A DNA stretch of 64,000 nucleotides from contig NZ_CCBB010000001.1 in assembly GCF_000613185.1 (NCBI RefSeq), positions 2,852,001 through 2,916,000 on the forward strand, read 5' to 3'. How positions within the stretch are numbered: position 1 is the first letter of the stretch; each line of letters begins with the position of its first letter. This document shows, piece after piece, positions 43,223 through 52,364 of the stretch. A model generated the notes under the pieces. It made no database searches and was not told the DNA's origin. It was given only the letters and a program-made list of their open reading frames with translations. Source of the stretch: Mycolicibacterium cosmeticum (lineage in GTDB: Bacteria > Actinomycetota > Actinomycetes > Mycobacteriales > Mycobacteriaceae). A program made the position numbers and the translations under genes.

Positions 43223-44982
43223 CAGATCATCTCCTCTTGCACCGGGGCCGGCTGGCGTCCGGTGCGCAGCCGCTCGTCGATGAGGTTCACCACATGGGTC
43301 AGTGGGATGGTGAGCATCAGATAGAACAATCCGGCCGCCACCAACGGGGACAGGTTGCCGGTCTGGGCGTTGAGGTCACGTCCCACCTGGAACAGCTCCC
43401 GCTGGTTGGCCACCAGCCCCAGGAAGTACACCAGCGAGGACGCCTTGAGCAGCGAGATGAACTGGTTCACCAGCGCCGGCAGCACCCGGCGCACGCCCTG
43501 GGGCACCACCACCAGCCGCATCGACGAGCGGTAGCTGAAACCCAGGGCGCGCGAGGCCTCCAGCTGACCTGCCTCCACACTCTGGATACCGGACCGGAAG
43601 ATCTCGCCCACGTAGGCCGCCGACATCAATCCCAGCGCGGCAATCCCCAACGGGTACGGGTTGTTTCCGGTCAGCCCGCCGACGACCGGTCCGATGCCCA
43701 GCCCGATCACCAAGATGATCACCACCTCGGGCAGACCGCGGAAGATGTCGGTGTAGACCCGCGCCGGCCAGCGCAGCCACCGGGAGCGCGAGATGCCCGC
43801 AATGGCGAGCACCAATCCGAGCAGGACGCCGATGACGGCGGCGCAGACGGTGAGGATCAGCGTGTTGGGCAGGCCGGTCTTGAACAGGTCCGGGATGGCC
43901 TGCCGGTACAGATCCCAGTCCAGGAAGGCCGCACCCAGTTGCGCCAGAGTCGATTTGGGTGCCGCGGCGCCGGCGGCGGGTGCACCGGCATGCTGGGCGG
44001 CGATCGCCGCGAAGTCCGGAAGCTGCGGGACGGGAGCGGCTTTGGAGCCCGGCTTCCAGCCCGGCGGCAGTGCCCGCGGCACCCAGTCGGAGTACAACCT
44101 GGCCCAGGTGCCGTCGGCGATCACCGCGTCCAGGCCGGCGTTGAGCGCATCGATCAGCGGCTTGTTCTCCTTGGCGACGGCCCACGCCACGAAGTTGTCC
44201 AGACTGAAGGTGTTCTCGACGATGACCGTCGGGTCCCCGGCCTGCACCGTGCCGACGGCCTGCTGTGACGGCGCCACCCACGCGTCGATCTGGCGGGTCT
44301 TCAGGCTGGCGTAGACGGTGTTGTAGTCCGGGAACTTCACCGGATCCAGGTGCAGGGTGTCGACGACATACGCCTCCTGCACGGTGCCCTGCACGACGCC
44401 GATGCGCTGCCCCTTCGCCAGCTGGGAGAAGCCGGTGATCGGTGAGCCGGTCGGCACGACCAGCGAGAAGTAGCCGAAGTCATAGCCATTGGTGAAGCCG
44501 ACCGTCTTGCGCCGGGCGTCGGTGGTGGTGATCGACGAGGAGCCGACGTCGAAGCGCCGGGAGGCCACCTGGGCCAGCAGCCCGGAGAAATCGGTGCCGA
44601 CGAAGTTGATCTTCAGCCCGATCCGGTCGGCGACGGCGCGCAGCAGCTCGTTGTCGAAACCGGTGAACTGACCTTTGGAGTCGATGCAGATGCTGGGCGG
44701 TGCGTCGGACAGGGTGCCGACGGTGAGCACGCCGGGAACGCCGAGCCCGAGCGCCTTGACATCGATGTCCTGCAGCGGCTCCACCGACGCCGTGGTGTAC
44801 TTGTCCGCGCCGGGGCCCTTCGCGGCCGCGGCCAGGTTGGTCGGCAGCGCGCTGGCACTGTCGACGCCGGGTGGGGCGCACTGGTCGGCGTTCGCCGGGG
44901 CAGCCAGGGCCAGCCCACCGGCCATCAACGCGACCAGCACGCAGACCACCGCCCGGAGAATGCGGTTCGGTACAGACGTCAT
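43222..44982 (-). CDS. Amino-acid ABC transporter, substrate-binding protein fused to permease
   Basis: The protein is 586 aa. It has a signal peptide (1-32, ending APANAD) and a type II substrate-binding domain (~75-315: GVLTVGTLSDAPPSICIDSKGQFTGFDNELLRAVADRIG). A linker leads to a HisM/GlnP-type permease (~365-575) with the EAA loop EASRALGFSYRSSMRLVVVPQGVRRVLP. The fusion tethers the binding protein to its own channel. The substrate is a polar amino acid by family; which one is not clear. The gene is coupled to the ATPase gene. Confidence 0.92.
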   Translation of the reverse strand: MTSVPNRILRAVVCVLVALMAGGLALAAPANADQCAPPGVDSASALPTNLAAAAKGPGADKYTTASVEPLQDIDVKALGLGVPGVLTVGTLSDAPPSICIDSKGQFTGFDNELLRAVADRIGLKINFVGTDFSGLLAQVASRRFDVGSSSITTTDARRKTVGFTNGYDFGYFSLVVPTGSPITGFSQLAKGQRIGVVQGTVQEAYVVDTLHLDPVKFPDYNTVYASLKTRQIDAWVAPSQQAVGTVQAGDPTVIVENTFSLDNFVAWAVAKENKPLIDALNAGLDAVIADGTWARLYSDWVPRALPPGWKPGSKAAPVPQLPDFAAIAAQHAGAPAAGAAAPKSTLAQLGAAFLDWDLYRQAIPDLFKTGLPNTLILTVCAAVIGVLLGLVLAIAGISRSRWLRWPARVYTDIFRGLPEVVIILVIGLGIGPVVGGLTGNNPYPLGIAALGLMSAAYVGEIFRSGIQSVEAGQLEASRALGFSYRSSMRLVVVPQGVRRVLPALVNQFISLLKASSLVYFLGLVANQRELFQVGRDLNAQTGNLSPLVAAGLFYLMLTIPLTHVVNLIDERLRTGRQPAPVQEEMI

Positions 44983-45063
44983 CGTGGAAACCTAACCGGT
45001 CGGTGGCCGACGGCAAACGCTTCGGCTCATGCTCGGTCCATTTGGCCGCAAACCGATCGCGAG

Positions 45064-45726
45064 TCAGTCCGGGCCGGACGGGATCAGCGGGGCCAGCACC
45101 CCGCGACGCACCAGCTCGGCCAACATCACCCGGCCCATCAGGGCCGCACCCGTCTGGCACGCGGCGCGGGCGGCGTCGGGGTCACCGTCGGCGATGGCGT
45201 TGGTCTCGTTCTCGTAATGCTGTAACAGTGCGGGCCCGGCGAGCAGGTGGTCGGCCCAGAATGCGCGCGGGATGAAGGTCTGCGAGGCGTCGATCGCGGC
45301 CTGCAGCCGTGGCCCGGCGTGCTGCTCGGTCAGCAGCCGCCGATACTCCCACGCGATGTCGTGGAAGTTTTCCGGCCGCAGCTGCGCGGTGAGGTCCTTG
45401 AGCCGTGCGATGGTCTCACCGGTGGCCTCGGCGGCCGCCCCCGCCGACACCAGGCCGTTGAGTACCCCGAACAGGTGGTAGTGCTCCAGCAGCACCCGGG
45501 CGTCGAACCGGGCGATGAACGCGCCGCGGTGGTAGCGGGTGGTCACGATGCCGTCGTGCTCGAGTTGGGCCACCGCCTCTTGGACGGGTACCCGGCTGAC
45601 CCCGAGGGAGGCGGCTAGGTCGTTGCGGTCCAGGCGATCTCCGGACCGGAGCTTTCCGGTCAGGATCAGCTGCGCGACGTGCCCGACGACCTGCTCGCGC
45701 TCGTTGACGCCGTACCGCTTGGGCAA
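45064..45726 (-). CDS. GntR family regulator, FCD/FadR type (Rv0043c-like)
   Basis: The protein is 220 aa. The N-terminal winged helix is LRSGDRLDRNDLAASLGVSRVPVQEAVAQLEHDGIV, followed by an all-helical FCD ligand domain. The effector is unknown. It starts 1 bp after the F420-enzyme gene ends, so the two form an operon and it may control that gene. Confidence 0.92.
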   Translation of the reverse strand: MPKRYGVNEREQVVGHVAQLILTGKLRSGDRLDRNDLAASLGVSRVPVQEAVAQLEHDGIVTTRYHRGAFIARFDARVLLEHYHLFGVLNGLVSAGAAAEATGETIARLKDLTAQLRPENFHDIAWEYRRLLTEQHAGPRLQAAIDASQTFIPRAFWADHLLAGPALLQHYENETNAIADGDPDAARAACQTGAALMGRVMLAELVRRGVLAPLIPSGPD

Positions 45727-45727
45727 G

Positions 45728-46504
45728 TCAGCTCCGGCTGTCGCGCCACCGGACCAGCTCTTCGGCCTCCGACAGGTCGTAGTCCGGGCCGTTGACGCCG
45801 ACGGTCAGCAGCGAAACCCCCAGCGCGGTAAGCGCTTCGGCGTTGGCGATCAACCCGTCACCGCTGCGGTCCACGCCGGCGGAGCGTTCGATGGCGCCCG
45901 GGTCGCGGCCGGCGTCGGCGCAGTGCCGGTCCAGCACCGCGGCCTTGTCCGGGTAGCTTTCCGCGGTGGTGAAACCGTGCCAGATGTGCGCGTACTGCGC
46001 GACGAGCTTGAGCGTCTTGCGTTCGCCTTGGCCGCCGATCAGGATCGGGATCTCGCGCACCGGCTGGGGGTTGAGCTTGCTCAGCCGCGAGGTGATGCGC
46101 GGCATGGCGGCGGCCAGGTCGTCGAGTCTGCTTCCCGCCGTGCCGAATTCGTAGCCGTACTCGTCGTAGTCCTTCTCCTTCCAGCCGGACCCGATGCCCA
46201 GGATCAGCCGGCCGTCGGAGATGTTGTCGACGGTGCGGGCCATATCGGCCAGCAGCTCGGGATTGCGGTAGGAGTTGCAGGTGACCAACGCGCCGATCTC
46301 GATACGCGAGGTCTGCTCGGCCCAGGCGGCCAGCATGGTCCAGCATTCGTAGTGCGGTCCGTCCGGGTCACCGTACAACGGGAAGAAGTGATCCCAGTTG
46401 AAGGCGATGTCCACACCGAGGTCCTCACAACGGCGCACCGCGTCGCGGATGTGACCGTAGTCGGGGGAGTGCTGGGGCTGCAGCTGAACGCCGATCCGAG
46501 TCAT
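45728..46504 (-). CDS. LLM-class F420-dependent oxidoreductase (Rv0044c-like)
   Basis: The protein is 258 aa, with the luciferase-like TIM-barrel motifs FNWDHFFPL, IGALVTCNSYRNPELLADMARTVDNISDGRLILGIGSGW and PILIGGQGERKTLKLVAQYAH, typical of F420 enzymes in mycobacteria. The substrate is unknown. It precedes the GntR gene. Confidence 0.9.
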   Translation of the reverse strand: MTRIGVQLQPQHSPDYGHIRDAVRRCEDLGVDIAFNWDHFFPLYGDPDGPHYECWTMLAAWAEQTSRIEIGALVTCNSYRNPELLADMARTVDNISDGRLILGIGSGWKEKDYDEYGYEFGTAGSRLDDLAAAMPRITSRLSKLNPQPVREIPILIGGQGERKTLKLVAQYAHIWHGFTTAESYPDKAAVLDRHCADAGRDPGAIERSAGVDRSGDGLIANAEALTALGVSLLTVGVNGPDYDLSEAEELVRWRDSRS

Positions 46505-46549
46505 GACCTCAACCGTAGCCCTCCACGGCGTTTTCCAAACGCGTCGGAC

Positions 46550-48604
46550 TTACACGCCTATGGCGCCGCCGTCCCGCCATACCGCCACCACGGCGGGCCG
46601 GGCCGGGGCGTTGCCGCCGTCGGGCCAGTGCGACAGCGGGTTGTCCAGGCTGTGGTCGTCGCCCTCGCCGGGGTGCTGCACGCTGACGGTGATCAGGTCG
46701 TCGGTGACCACCGGTCCGCACGTCTCCGCACCGACCGGCACGGTGAGGAACTGTTTGGTCTCCCCGCGCCGGTCGCCGTCCAGTGCCACCGCGAACAGTC
46801 CGTCGTTGGAGTCCAGCGCGTTGCCGTCGGTGGAGATCCACAGGTTGCCGTGCCCGTCGAAGGCGACGTTGTCCGGGCAGGAGATCGGGCTGACCTTCGT
46901 CTTGTCGAAGCCGCCGTAGTAGGTGTCGGCCGCGGCCGGGTCACCGCAGACCAGCAGCAGATCCCAGGTGAAGGTGGTGCCACCGTGGTCATCGGTGATC
47001 TCCAGGACCTGGCCGTTCTTGTTCTCGTTACGGGGGTTGGCCGCATCCGGCTTGGCCTTGCCCTCGGTGCCGCGCTTGTCGTTGTTGGTCAGCGCGACGT
47101 ACAGCTTGCCGGTCTTCGGGTTGGCCTCGAAATCCTCGGGGCGGTCCATCTTGGTGGCGCCGGCCTTGTCGGCGGCCAGCCGGGTGAACACGGCGACGTC
47201 CTGCGCCGAGAAACCCTCGACCAGGGACTCGGACTCACCGTCGGGCCCGGAGTGCAGCAGCGGGAGCCAGGTGCCGGAGCCGGCGAAGCTGCCCTTGGCG
47301 GGCAGCTTGCCGCTGCCGTCGATCTGGTCGGCCGGGATGTCGCTGGACAGCTTGGCGACGTACAGCGTGCCCTCGTCCAGCAGCGTCATATTGTGCGCCA
47401 TGTTGCCGGGTTCGATCTTCTTGTCCGACACGAACTTGTACATGTAGTCGAAGCGTTCGTCGTCGCCGGTGTACACCACCACGGTGCCGTCACCGGTGAC
47501 ATACACGTTGGCGGCCTCGTGCTTGAACCGGCCCAGCGCGGAGTGCTTCACCGGTGTGGAGGCGGGATCCCACGGGTTGATCTCGATGACGTAGCCGAAC
47601 CGGTTCACCTCGGTCGGCGTCTTGGCCAGGTCGAAGCGCGGATCGAAGTTCTCCCACCGCAGTTCCGACGGTTCGGTGAGCACGCCGTAACGCTTGAATC
47701 GGTCCGGCTCCGCGGCGGGTGTGCCCTCGGCGGCACCGAAATAGGTGTGGAAATTCTCCTCGCCGGAAAGAATTGTGCCCCAAGGTGTTACGCCACCCGA
47801 GCAGTTGGCGAAGGTGCCGATCACGGTGCGTCCGGCGGGGTCGGCGGCGGTCCGCACGGCCGGTGAGCCGGCGGCCGGTCCGGTCAGGGTGAACGGAGTG
47901 TCGGCGGTGATGCGGCGGTTGAGACGGCCCAACACCGGCCGCAAACCGCCCTGCGGGCCGCGTTCCACCTCGACCACCGAGAGGCCGACCGCGCCGGTCT
48001 CGACGTCGAACTGCTCGCGGGTGGGGGCATCGGCGTCGTACCCGTGAAACATGAACTGCGGGCTGACGTATTCGTGGTTGGACACCAGCAGGTAGCGCCC
48101 GGGCCGGTCCTTGATGGGCAGCAGTGCCGCGAAGTCGTTGTTGAAGCCGAACTGCTGGCGTTGCGCGGCGCCGGTCTGCCGGTTGATGTCGAACACCGGG
48201 GCGCCGGGCAGCACCGGGTCGCCCCAGGCGATTACGACGCGCTGCTGGTAGCCCGCGGGCACGACGACGGCGTCTTCGGTGTTGGGGGCCACGCTGTCGA
48301 ACCGCATGCCGGCCGGCGGCTGCCCCTGCGGCGCGGGCGTGGTCGACCCGGTGCCCGCCGCGGGTGTGTCGTCGGCACAGGCGGCCAGGGCCGAACCCGC
48401 TCCCACGGCCAGCACGGCGATACCGGTGGCGCGCAGCACCGAGCGGCGCGACATCTCGGCGACGATATCGCCGAAGTACTCGTTGGCACTGGTGTTGGGG
48501 ACCGGCTTGGAGCATGCGTCGCCGCAGCGGTTGCGGCAGGTCACATGCTGGCGGGCGGAGCGACCGTGATGGGAGACAAGCAGATTCAGCGGAACGAGGG
48601 CCAT
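46550..48604 (-). CDS. phoX: PhoX-family alkaline phosphatase, Tat lipoprotein
   Basis: The protein is 684 aa from ATG at 48604. A Tat motif SRRSVLRATG (RR at 53-54) leads to a hydrophobic stretch and a lipobox LAAC (C76), so the mature protein should be a lipoprotein exported folded. About 50 residues precede the twin arginines and contain TCRNRCGDACSKPVPNTSANEYF, a conserved N-terminal feature of actinobacterial PhoX. The beta-propeller body carries metal-site patterns (SNHEYVSP, GEENFHTYFG, KHEAANVYV, DNVAFDGHGNLWISTDG). PhoX enzymes use calcium and iron and scavenge phosphate. Confidence 0.92.
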   Translation of the reverse strand: MALVPLNLLVSHHGRSARQHVTCRNRCGDACSKPVPNTSANEYFGDIVAEMSRRSVLRATGIAVLAVGAGSALAACADDTPAAGTGSTTPAPQGQPPAGMRFDSVAPNTEDAVVVPAGYQQRVVIAWGDPVLPGAPVFDINRQTGAAQRQQFGFNNDFAALLPIKDRPGRYLLVSNHEYVSPQFMFHGYDADAPTREQFDVETGAVGLSVVEVERGPQGGLRPVLGRLNRRITADTPFTLTGPAAGSPAVRTAADPAGRTVIGTFANCSGGVTPWGTILSGEENFHTYFGAAEGTPAAEPDRFKRYGVLTEPSELRWENFDPRFDLAKTPTEVNRFGYVIEINPWDPASTPVKHSALGRFKHEAANVYVTGDGTVVVYTGDDERFDYMYKFVSDKKIEPGNMAHNMTLLDEGTLYVAKLSSDIPADQIDGSGKLPAKGSFAGSGTWLPLLHSGPDGESESLVEGFSAQDVAVFTRLAADKAGATKMDRPEDFEANPKTGKLYVALTNNDKRGTEGKAKPDAANPRNENKNGQVLEITDDHGGTTFTWDLLLVCGDPAAADTYYGGFDKTKVSPISCPDNVAFDGHGNLWISTDGNALDSNDGLFAVALDGDRRGETKQFLTVPVGAETCGPVVTDDLITVSVQHPGEGDDHSLDNPLSHWPDGGNAPARPAVVAVWRDGGAIGV

Positions 48605-48662
48605 GGCCGGCGAACCTACGGCAGCCTGGCAATCAACTGGTGAACGGCTGGGAAAGTCCCGG

Positions 48663-49559
48663 TTATCCGAGGATCTCGCGGAGCAACTCCACCAGTTTCG
48701 CCGGCTGGTCACCCTGGACGGAATGCCCGGCGCCCTCGACCACATGGGTCTGCCGGAATCCCGGCGCGGTGCGGGCGAACGTCGCGGCGTCCTCGTCGTT
48801 GACGAAGAACGAGTTGGCGCCGCGGATCAGGGTGGTGGGCATGGTGATCGCCGGGACGTCGTCCCACAGGCCTTCGAACCCGTCGCCCTTGCGGAACGAG
48901 TCGTAGCGCCAGGTCCAGGTGCCGTCGTCGAGTTGCTTGGAATTGTGGAACACGCCGCGCCGCAACGAATTCCGGTCTCGGTGCGGTGCTGCGGCAACCG
49001 TGACCTCGAGCATGTCGGCGAACGTCGGGAAGGTCCGGTTCTCCCGCACCAGCGCGACGGTGCCCATCTGCGCCTTGGTCATCTCGGTGTGCCGTTCGGG
49101 CGCGGACGGCGTGACGTCGACCAGCACCAGTTCGCGCACCAGCTCCGGTGCGGTGGCCGCGATCCGCAGCGCGGTCAGCCCGCCCAGCGACATGCCGACC
49201 AGCAGCCGCGCGTCGGGGGCGTGTTCGCGCAGGAGCGGGGCGATCAGGCCGGCCGCCAGCTTGGGGCCGTAGTCGCCGTCGGCGCGCCAACCGGAGCGGC
49301 CATGGCCGGGCAGGTCGATCGCCAGTGCCGGCACACCCAAGCCGAGGATGACGGTGTCCCAGGTGTGCGCGTTCTGCCCGCCACCGTGCAGGAACACCAC
49401 TTCGGGCGCCTCGGTGCCCCACTTGAGGAAGCTGACCTCGCCGGAGTCCGCACGCGTCACCGGCGGGATCCGGGTGGTCCCGATCTGCGCGGCGTTCTCG
49501 TGCAGCAGCCCGAACTCGTCCAGGCCGGCCAGCTCGTCATCCGGGATTTGTGGAGTCAT
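48663..49559 (-). CDS. Alpha/beta hydrolase esterase (Rv0045c-like)
   Basis: The protein is 298 aa from ATG at 49559. The oxyanion region is HGGGQNAHTW, the nucleophile elbow GMSLGG (S124), and the catalytic His is H279 in EGAGHSVQ. M. tuberculosis Rv0045c has esterase activity on short esters. It lies 39 bp after ino1 on the same strand. Confidence 0.93.
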   Translation of the reverse strand: MTPQIPDDELAGLDEFGLLHENAAQIGTTRIPPVTRADSGEVSFLKWGTEAPEVVFLHGGGQNAHTWDTVILGLGVPALAIDLPGHGRSGWRADGDYGPKLAAGLIAPLLREHAPDARLLVGMSLGGLTALRIAATAPELVRELVLVDVTPSAPERHTEMTKAQMGTVALVRENRTFPTFADMLEVTVAAAPHRDRNSLRRGVFHNSKQLDDGTWTWRYDSFRKGDGFEGLWDDVPAITMPTTLIRGANSFFVNDEDAATFARTAPGFRQTHVVEGAGHSVQGDQPAKLVELLREILG

Positions 49560-49598
49560 ACCCGCAATCATTACGGGTAGGACTCCACAAATCACTGA

Positions 49599-50687
49599 CT
49601 AACCCTGGATGAAGGTTTCCAGCTCGGCGCGGGCGATATCGTCGGCCAGCTGCTTGGGCGGGCTCTTCATCAGGTAGGCCGAGGCCGGGATGATCGGTCC
49701 GCCGATGCCGCGGTCCTTGGCGATCTTCGCCGCACGCACGGCGTCGATGATGATGCCGGCCGAGTTCGGCGAGTCCCACACCTCGAGCTTGTACTCCAGG
49801 TTCAGCGGCACGTCACCGAAGGCGCGGCCCTCCAGGCGCACGTAGGCCCACTTGCGGTCGTCGAGCCAGGCGACGTGATCCGACGGGCCGATGTGCACGT
49901 TCTTGTCCTCGATCTTGCCGGCCAGCGAGCCGGTCAGATTCGACGTCACCGCCTGGGTCTTGGAGACCTTCTTGGATTCCAGCCGCTCGCGCTCGAGCAT
50001 GTTCTTGAAGTCCATGTTGCCGCCGACGTTGAGCTGGTAGGTGCGGTCCAGCGTGACGCCGCGGTCCTCGAACAGCTTGGCCATCACGCGGTGGGTGATG
50101 GTCGCGCCGACCTGGCTCTTGATGTCGTCGCCGACGATCGGCACGCCGGCGTCTTCGAACTTCTTGGCCCACACCGGGTCCGAGGCGATGAACACGGGCA
50201 GGGCGTTGACGAACGCAACGCCGGCGTCGATCGCGCACTGCGCGTAGAACTTGTCGGCCTCTTCGGACCCGACGGGCAGGTAGGACACCAGCACGTCGAC
50301 CTTGGCGTCCTTGAGCGCCTTCACCACGTCGACGGGATCGGAGTCGGAGATCTCGATGGTCTCGGCGTAGTACTTGCCGATACCGTCCAGCGTCGGCCCA
50401 CGCTGCACGACGATGTCCAGCGGCGGCACATCGGCGATCTTGATGGTGTTGTTCTCGGAGGCGAAGATCGCCTCGGACAGGTCGAAGCCGACCTTCTTGG
50501 CGTCCACGTCGAATGCGGCGACGAACTTCACGTCGCGCACGTGGTACGGCCCGAACTTGACGTGCATCAGGCCAGGGACGGTGCCGTTCTCGTCGGCGTC
50601 CCGGTAGTAGTGCACGCCCTGCACGAGCGAGGACGCGCAGTTGCCCACGCCGACGATCGCGACCCGAACCTCGTTCGACTCAGACAT
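49599..50687 (-). CDS. ino1: Inositol-1-phosphate (inositol-3-phosphate) synthase
   Basis: Ino1 converts glucose 6-phosphate to inositol phosphate, the first step to phosphatidylinositol, PIMs, LAM and mycothiol. The protein is 362 aa, the short actinobacterial type. The NAD motif is [13 protein letters not shown]; conserved motifs include [52 protein letters not shown] and [22 protein letters not shown] is ~8 nt upstream. It follows padR by 60 bp. Confidence 0.96.
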   Translation of the reverse strand: MSESNEVRVAIVGVGNCASSLVQGVHYYRDADENGTVPGLMHVKFGPYHVRDVKFVAAFDVDAKKVGFDLSEAIFASENNTIKIADVPPLDIVVQRGPTLDGIGKYYAETIEISDSDPVDVVKALKDAKVDVLVSYLPVGSEEADKFYAQCAIDAGVAFVNALPVFIASDPVWAKKFEDAGVPIVGDDIKSQVGATITHRVMAKLFEDRGVTLDRTYQLNVGGNMDFKNMLERERLESKKVSKTQAVTSNLTGSLAGKIEDKNVHIGPSDHVAWLDDRKWAYVRLEGRAFGDVPLNLEYKLEVWDSPNSAGIIIDAVRAAKIAKDRGIGGPIIPASAYLMKSPPKQLADDIARAELETFIQG

Positions 50688-50747
50688 GTGACGCTCTCCT
50701 TTTCCTACTTCGGTGCTTGTGCCGGATGCGGGCTGATCAGGATTGAT

Positions 50748-51308
50748 TCAGGGCTGATTGTCGGGGCGGCTCTGCCCCACCCGTTCGGCTGCGATCAATT
50801 CGTTGAGCCACTTCACTTCACGCTCACTGGACTCCAGACCGAGCTGGTGCAGTTGCTTGGTGTAGCGGTCCAATGAACTGCTCGCCCGGGCCACCGCCTC
50901 GCGCAGACCTTCCCGGCGCTCCTCGACCTGACGCCGCCGGCCTTCCAGGATGCGCATCCTGGCTTCGGCGGGGGTGCGGTTGAAGAACGCCAGATGCACA
51001 CCGAAACCGTCGTCGGTGTAGTTCTGCGGACCGGTGTCGGCGACCAGTTCGGTGAAGCGCTGGGTACCGGCCTCGGTGAGCTGGTACACCCGCCGCGCCC
51101 GCCGCACTTTCGTGGCACCGAGGACGGTGCCGCTGGGCGCGGCGTCCTCGACGATCAGGCCGTCGGCCTGCATGCGCCGCAGAGCGGGGTAGAGGGACCC
51201 GTACGAAAAAGCCCGGAACGCACCCAGCAGACCGGTCAGCCGCTTGCGGAGCTCGTAGCCGTGCATCGGCGACTCGAGCAGCAACCCCAGGATGGCGAGC
51301 TCCAGCAT
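50748..51308 (-). CDS. PadR family transcriptional regulator (Rv0047c-like)
   Basis: The protein is 186 aa from ATG at 51308, which has a near-perfect GGAGGTGATTCG site. The winged helix is ELAILGLLLESPMHGYELRKRLTGLLGAFRAFSYGSLYPALRRMQADGLI, and a C-terminal helical dimer domain follows. It is upstream of ino1 and probably co-transcribed. A promoter with an overlapping palindrome lies ~75 bp upstream. Confidence 0.93.
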   Translation of the reverse strand: MLELAILGLLLESPMHGYELRKRLTGLLGAFRAFSYGSLYPALRRMQADGLIVEDAAPSGTVLGATKVRRARRVYQLTEAGTQRFTELVADTGPQNYTDDGFGVHLAFFNRTPAEARMRILEGRRRQVEERREGLREAVARASSSLDRYTKQLHQLGLESSEREVKWLNELIAAERVGQSRPDNQP

Positions 51309-51381
51309 CGAATCACCTCCCCCTCGGTTGGGAACCCAGTCAAAGCCGAACAAATGTCACGTCGGCTCGACACCTCGCGCA

Positions 51382-51411
51382 ATTGTATCGCGCCGATATA
51401 TTGAGTGCCAG
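51382..51411 (-). promoter_or_regulatory. Candidate padR promoter with overlapping palindromic operator
   Basis: On the minus strand CTGGCA (51406-51411) and TACAAT (51382-51387) have an 18-nt spacer. The palindrome TATCG-CGC-CGATA (51386-51398) sits between them, the right place for PadR autorepression. Confidence 0.5.
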
Positions 51412-51463
51412 CGGAGGTTGCCAAAGGTGTCGATTTGTCAGGTCGCTCGGCCCGTCGGGCCCG

Positions 51464-52327
51464 TCAGCTGGCGTAGCTGACGCGCTTGATGGTGCCGTCG
51501 CCGTTGAGCTCGAGATAGCCGCCGTTGCCGAACTTCGGGCTGACGTAGATGCTGATTTCGATGCTGCCCGGCGGCTGGGTGATATCGCTGTTGGGCTCGA
51601 TGCTGACGTGGGTGCTCTTCACCTCGGTCGGGTTGATGCCGACGCTCTCGGCGGCCCCGCGGATCAACCCGACCATCTTCGGGATGTCGAACGCGCCCAG
51701 GTCGACCACCTTGTCATCGCTGCTGACGCTGGTCTCCGACGGGTCGTCCCAGCCGCCGCGGTAGTAGTAGTTCAGCGCACGCCGCGGCTCCTTCGGATCG
51801 GGCCGGGTCAGTGAGGCGTAGTCCTCGAAGATGGTGATGCTGTAGCCCTTGGTGTCCCCGAACTTCTGCCGCATCTGCTCGAAAAGGCCGGTCAGCCCGC
51901 CGAGCGACTGCAACTGCCGCGGCGGGGTGAGCACCGTGCCGGGGATACCGTCGGCCTTGGCGCCCGGGTCGGTGGTGAAGCTCAGCGGCGACGAGGTGTT
52001 GCCGTACAGGCCCCACCCGATGGCGATGCCGAGCAGCACCAGCACGGCGGCCGTCGCCAGGCGCAGCCCCCAGCCCGCGCCGGCCCCGGTGGCCAGGCTG
52101 CGCTCGGGCTTGAGGTTGGGCAGCTTGACCGACGCGTTGGCCACCTGCAGGTCGCTGACCAGGCCTTGCAGCTCGCCCAGGGTGGCCGCGTTGGTGGCGG
52201 CGCTGACCCGCTGCCGATGCTCTTCCATGGACAGCTGGCCCTCGGACAAGGCGGTGTCGAGCACCTTGCAGGTGTCGTTACGGTCGCTGTCCCTGGCCCG
52301 CGTTGCTGCTGTCTGCCGTGTCGCCAC
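51464..52327 (-). CDS. DUF1707 membrane protein, copy A (Rv0048c-like)
   Basis: The protein is 287 aa from GTG. A DUF1707 domain (~12-65: DSDRNDTCKVLDTALSEGQLSMEEHRQRVSAATNAATLGEL) leads to one transmembrane helix (LATAAVLVLLGIAIGWGLYG) and an outside domain. It shares FDxPK/FDIPA-type motifs, the RGGWDDPS segment and a YLELNGDGTIKRV end with the adjacent copy B. The function is unknown. A TACGAT -10 is 6 nt before the GTG. Confidence 0.85.
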   Translation of the reverse strand: MATRQTAATRARDSDRNDTCKVLDTALSEGQLSMEEHRQRVSAATNAATLGELQGLVSDLQVANASVKLPNLKPERSLATGAGAGWGLRLATAAVLVLLGIAIGWGLYGNTSSPLSFTTDPGAKADGIPGTVLTPPRQLQSLGGLTGLFEQMRQKFGDTKGYSITIFEDYASLTRPDPKEPRRALNYYYRGGWDDPSETSVSSDDKVVDLGAFDIPKMVGLIRGAAESVGINPTEVKSTHVSIEPNSDITQPPGSIEISIYVSPKFGNGGYLELNGDGTIKRVSYAS

Positions 52328-52333
52328 GCGATG

Positions 52334-52339
52334 ATCGTA
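52334..52339 (-). promoter_or_regulatory. Candidate -10 element of DUF1707 copy A
   Basis: TACGAT on the minus strand, 6 nt before the GTG; possibly a leaderless gene. Confidence 0.35.
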
Positions 52340-52364
52340 GAAGTTCCTATGTCCCCGCTGCTGG

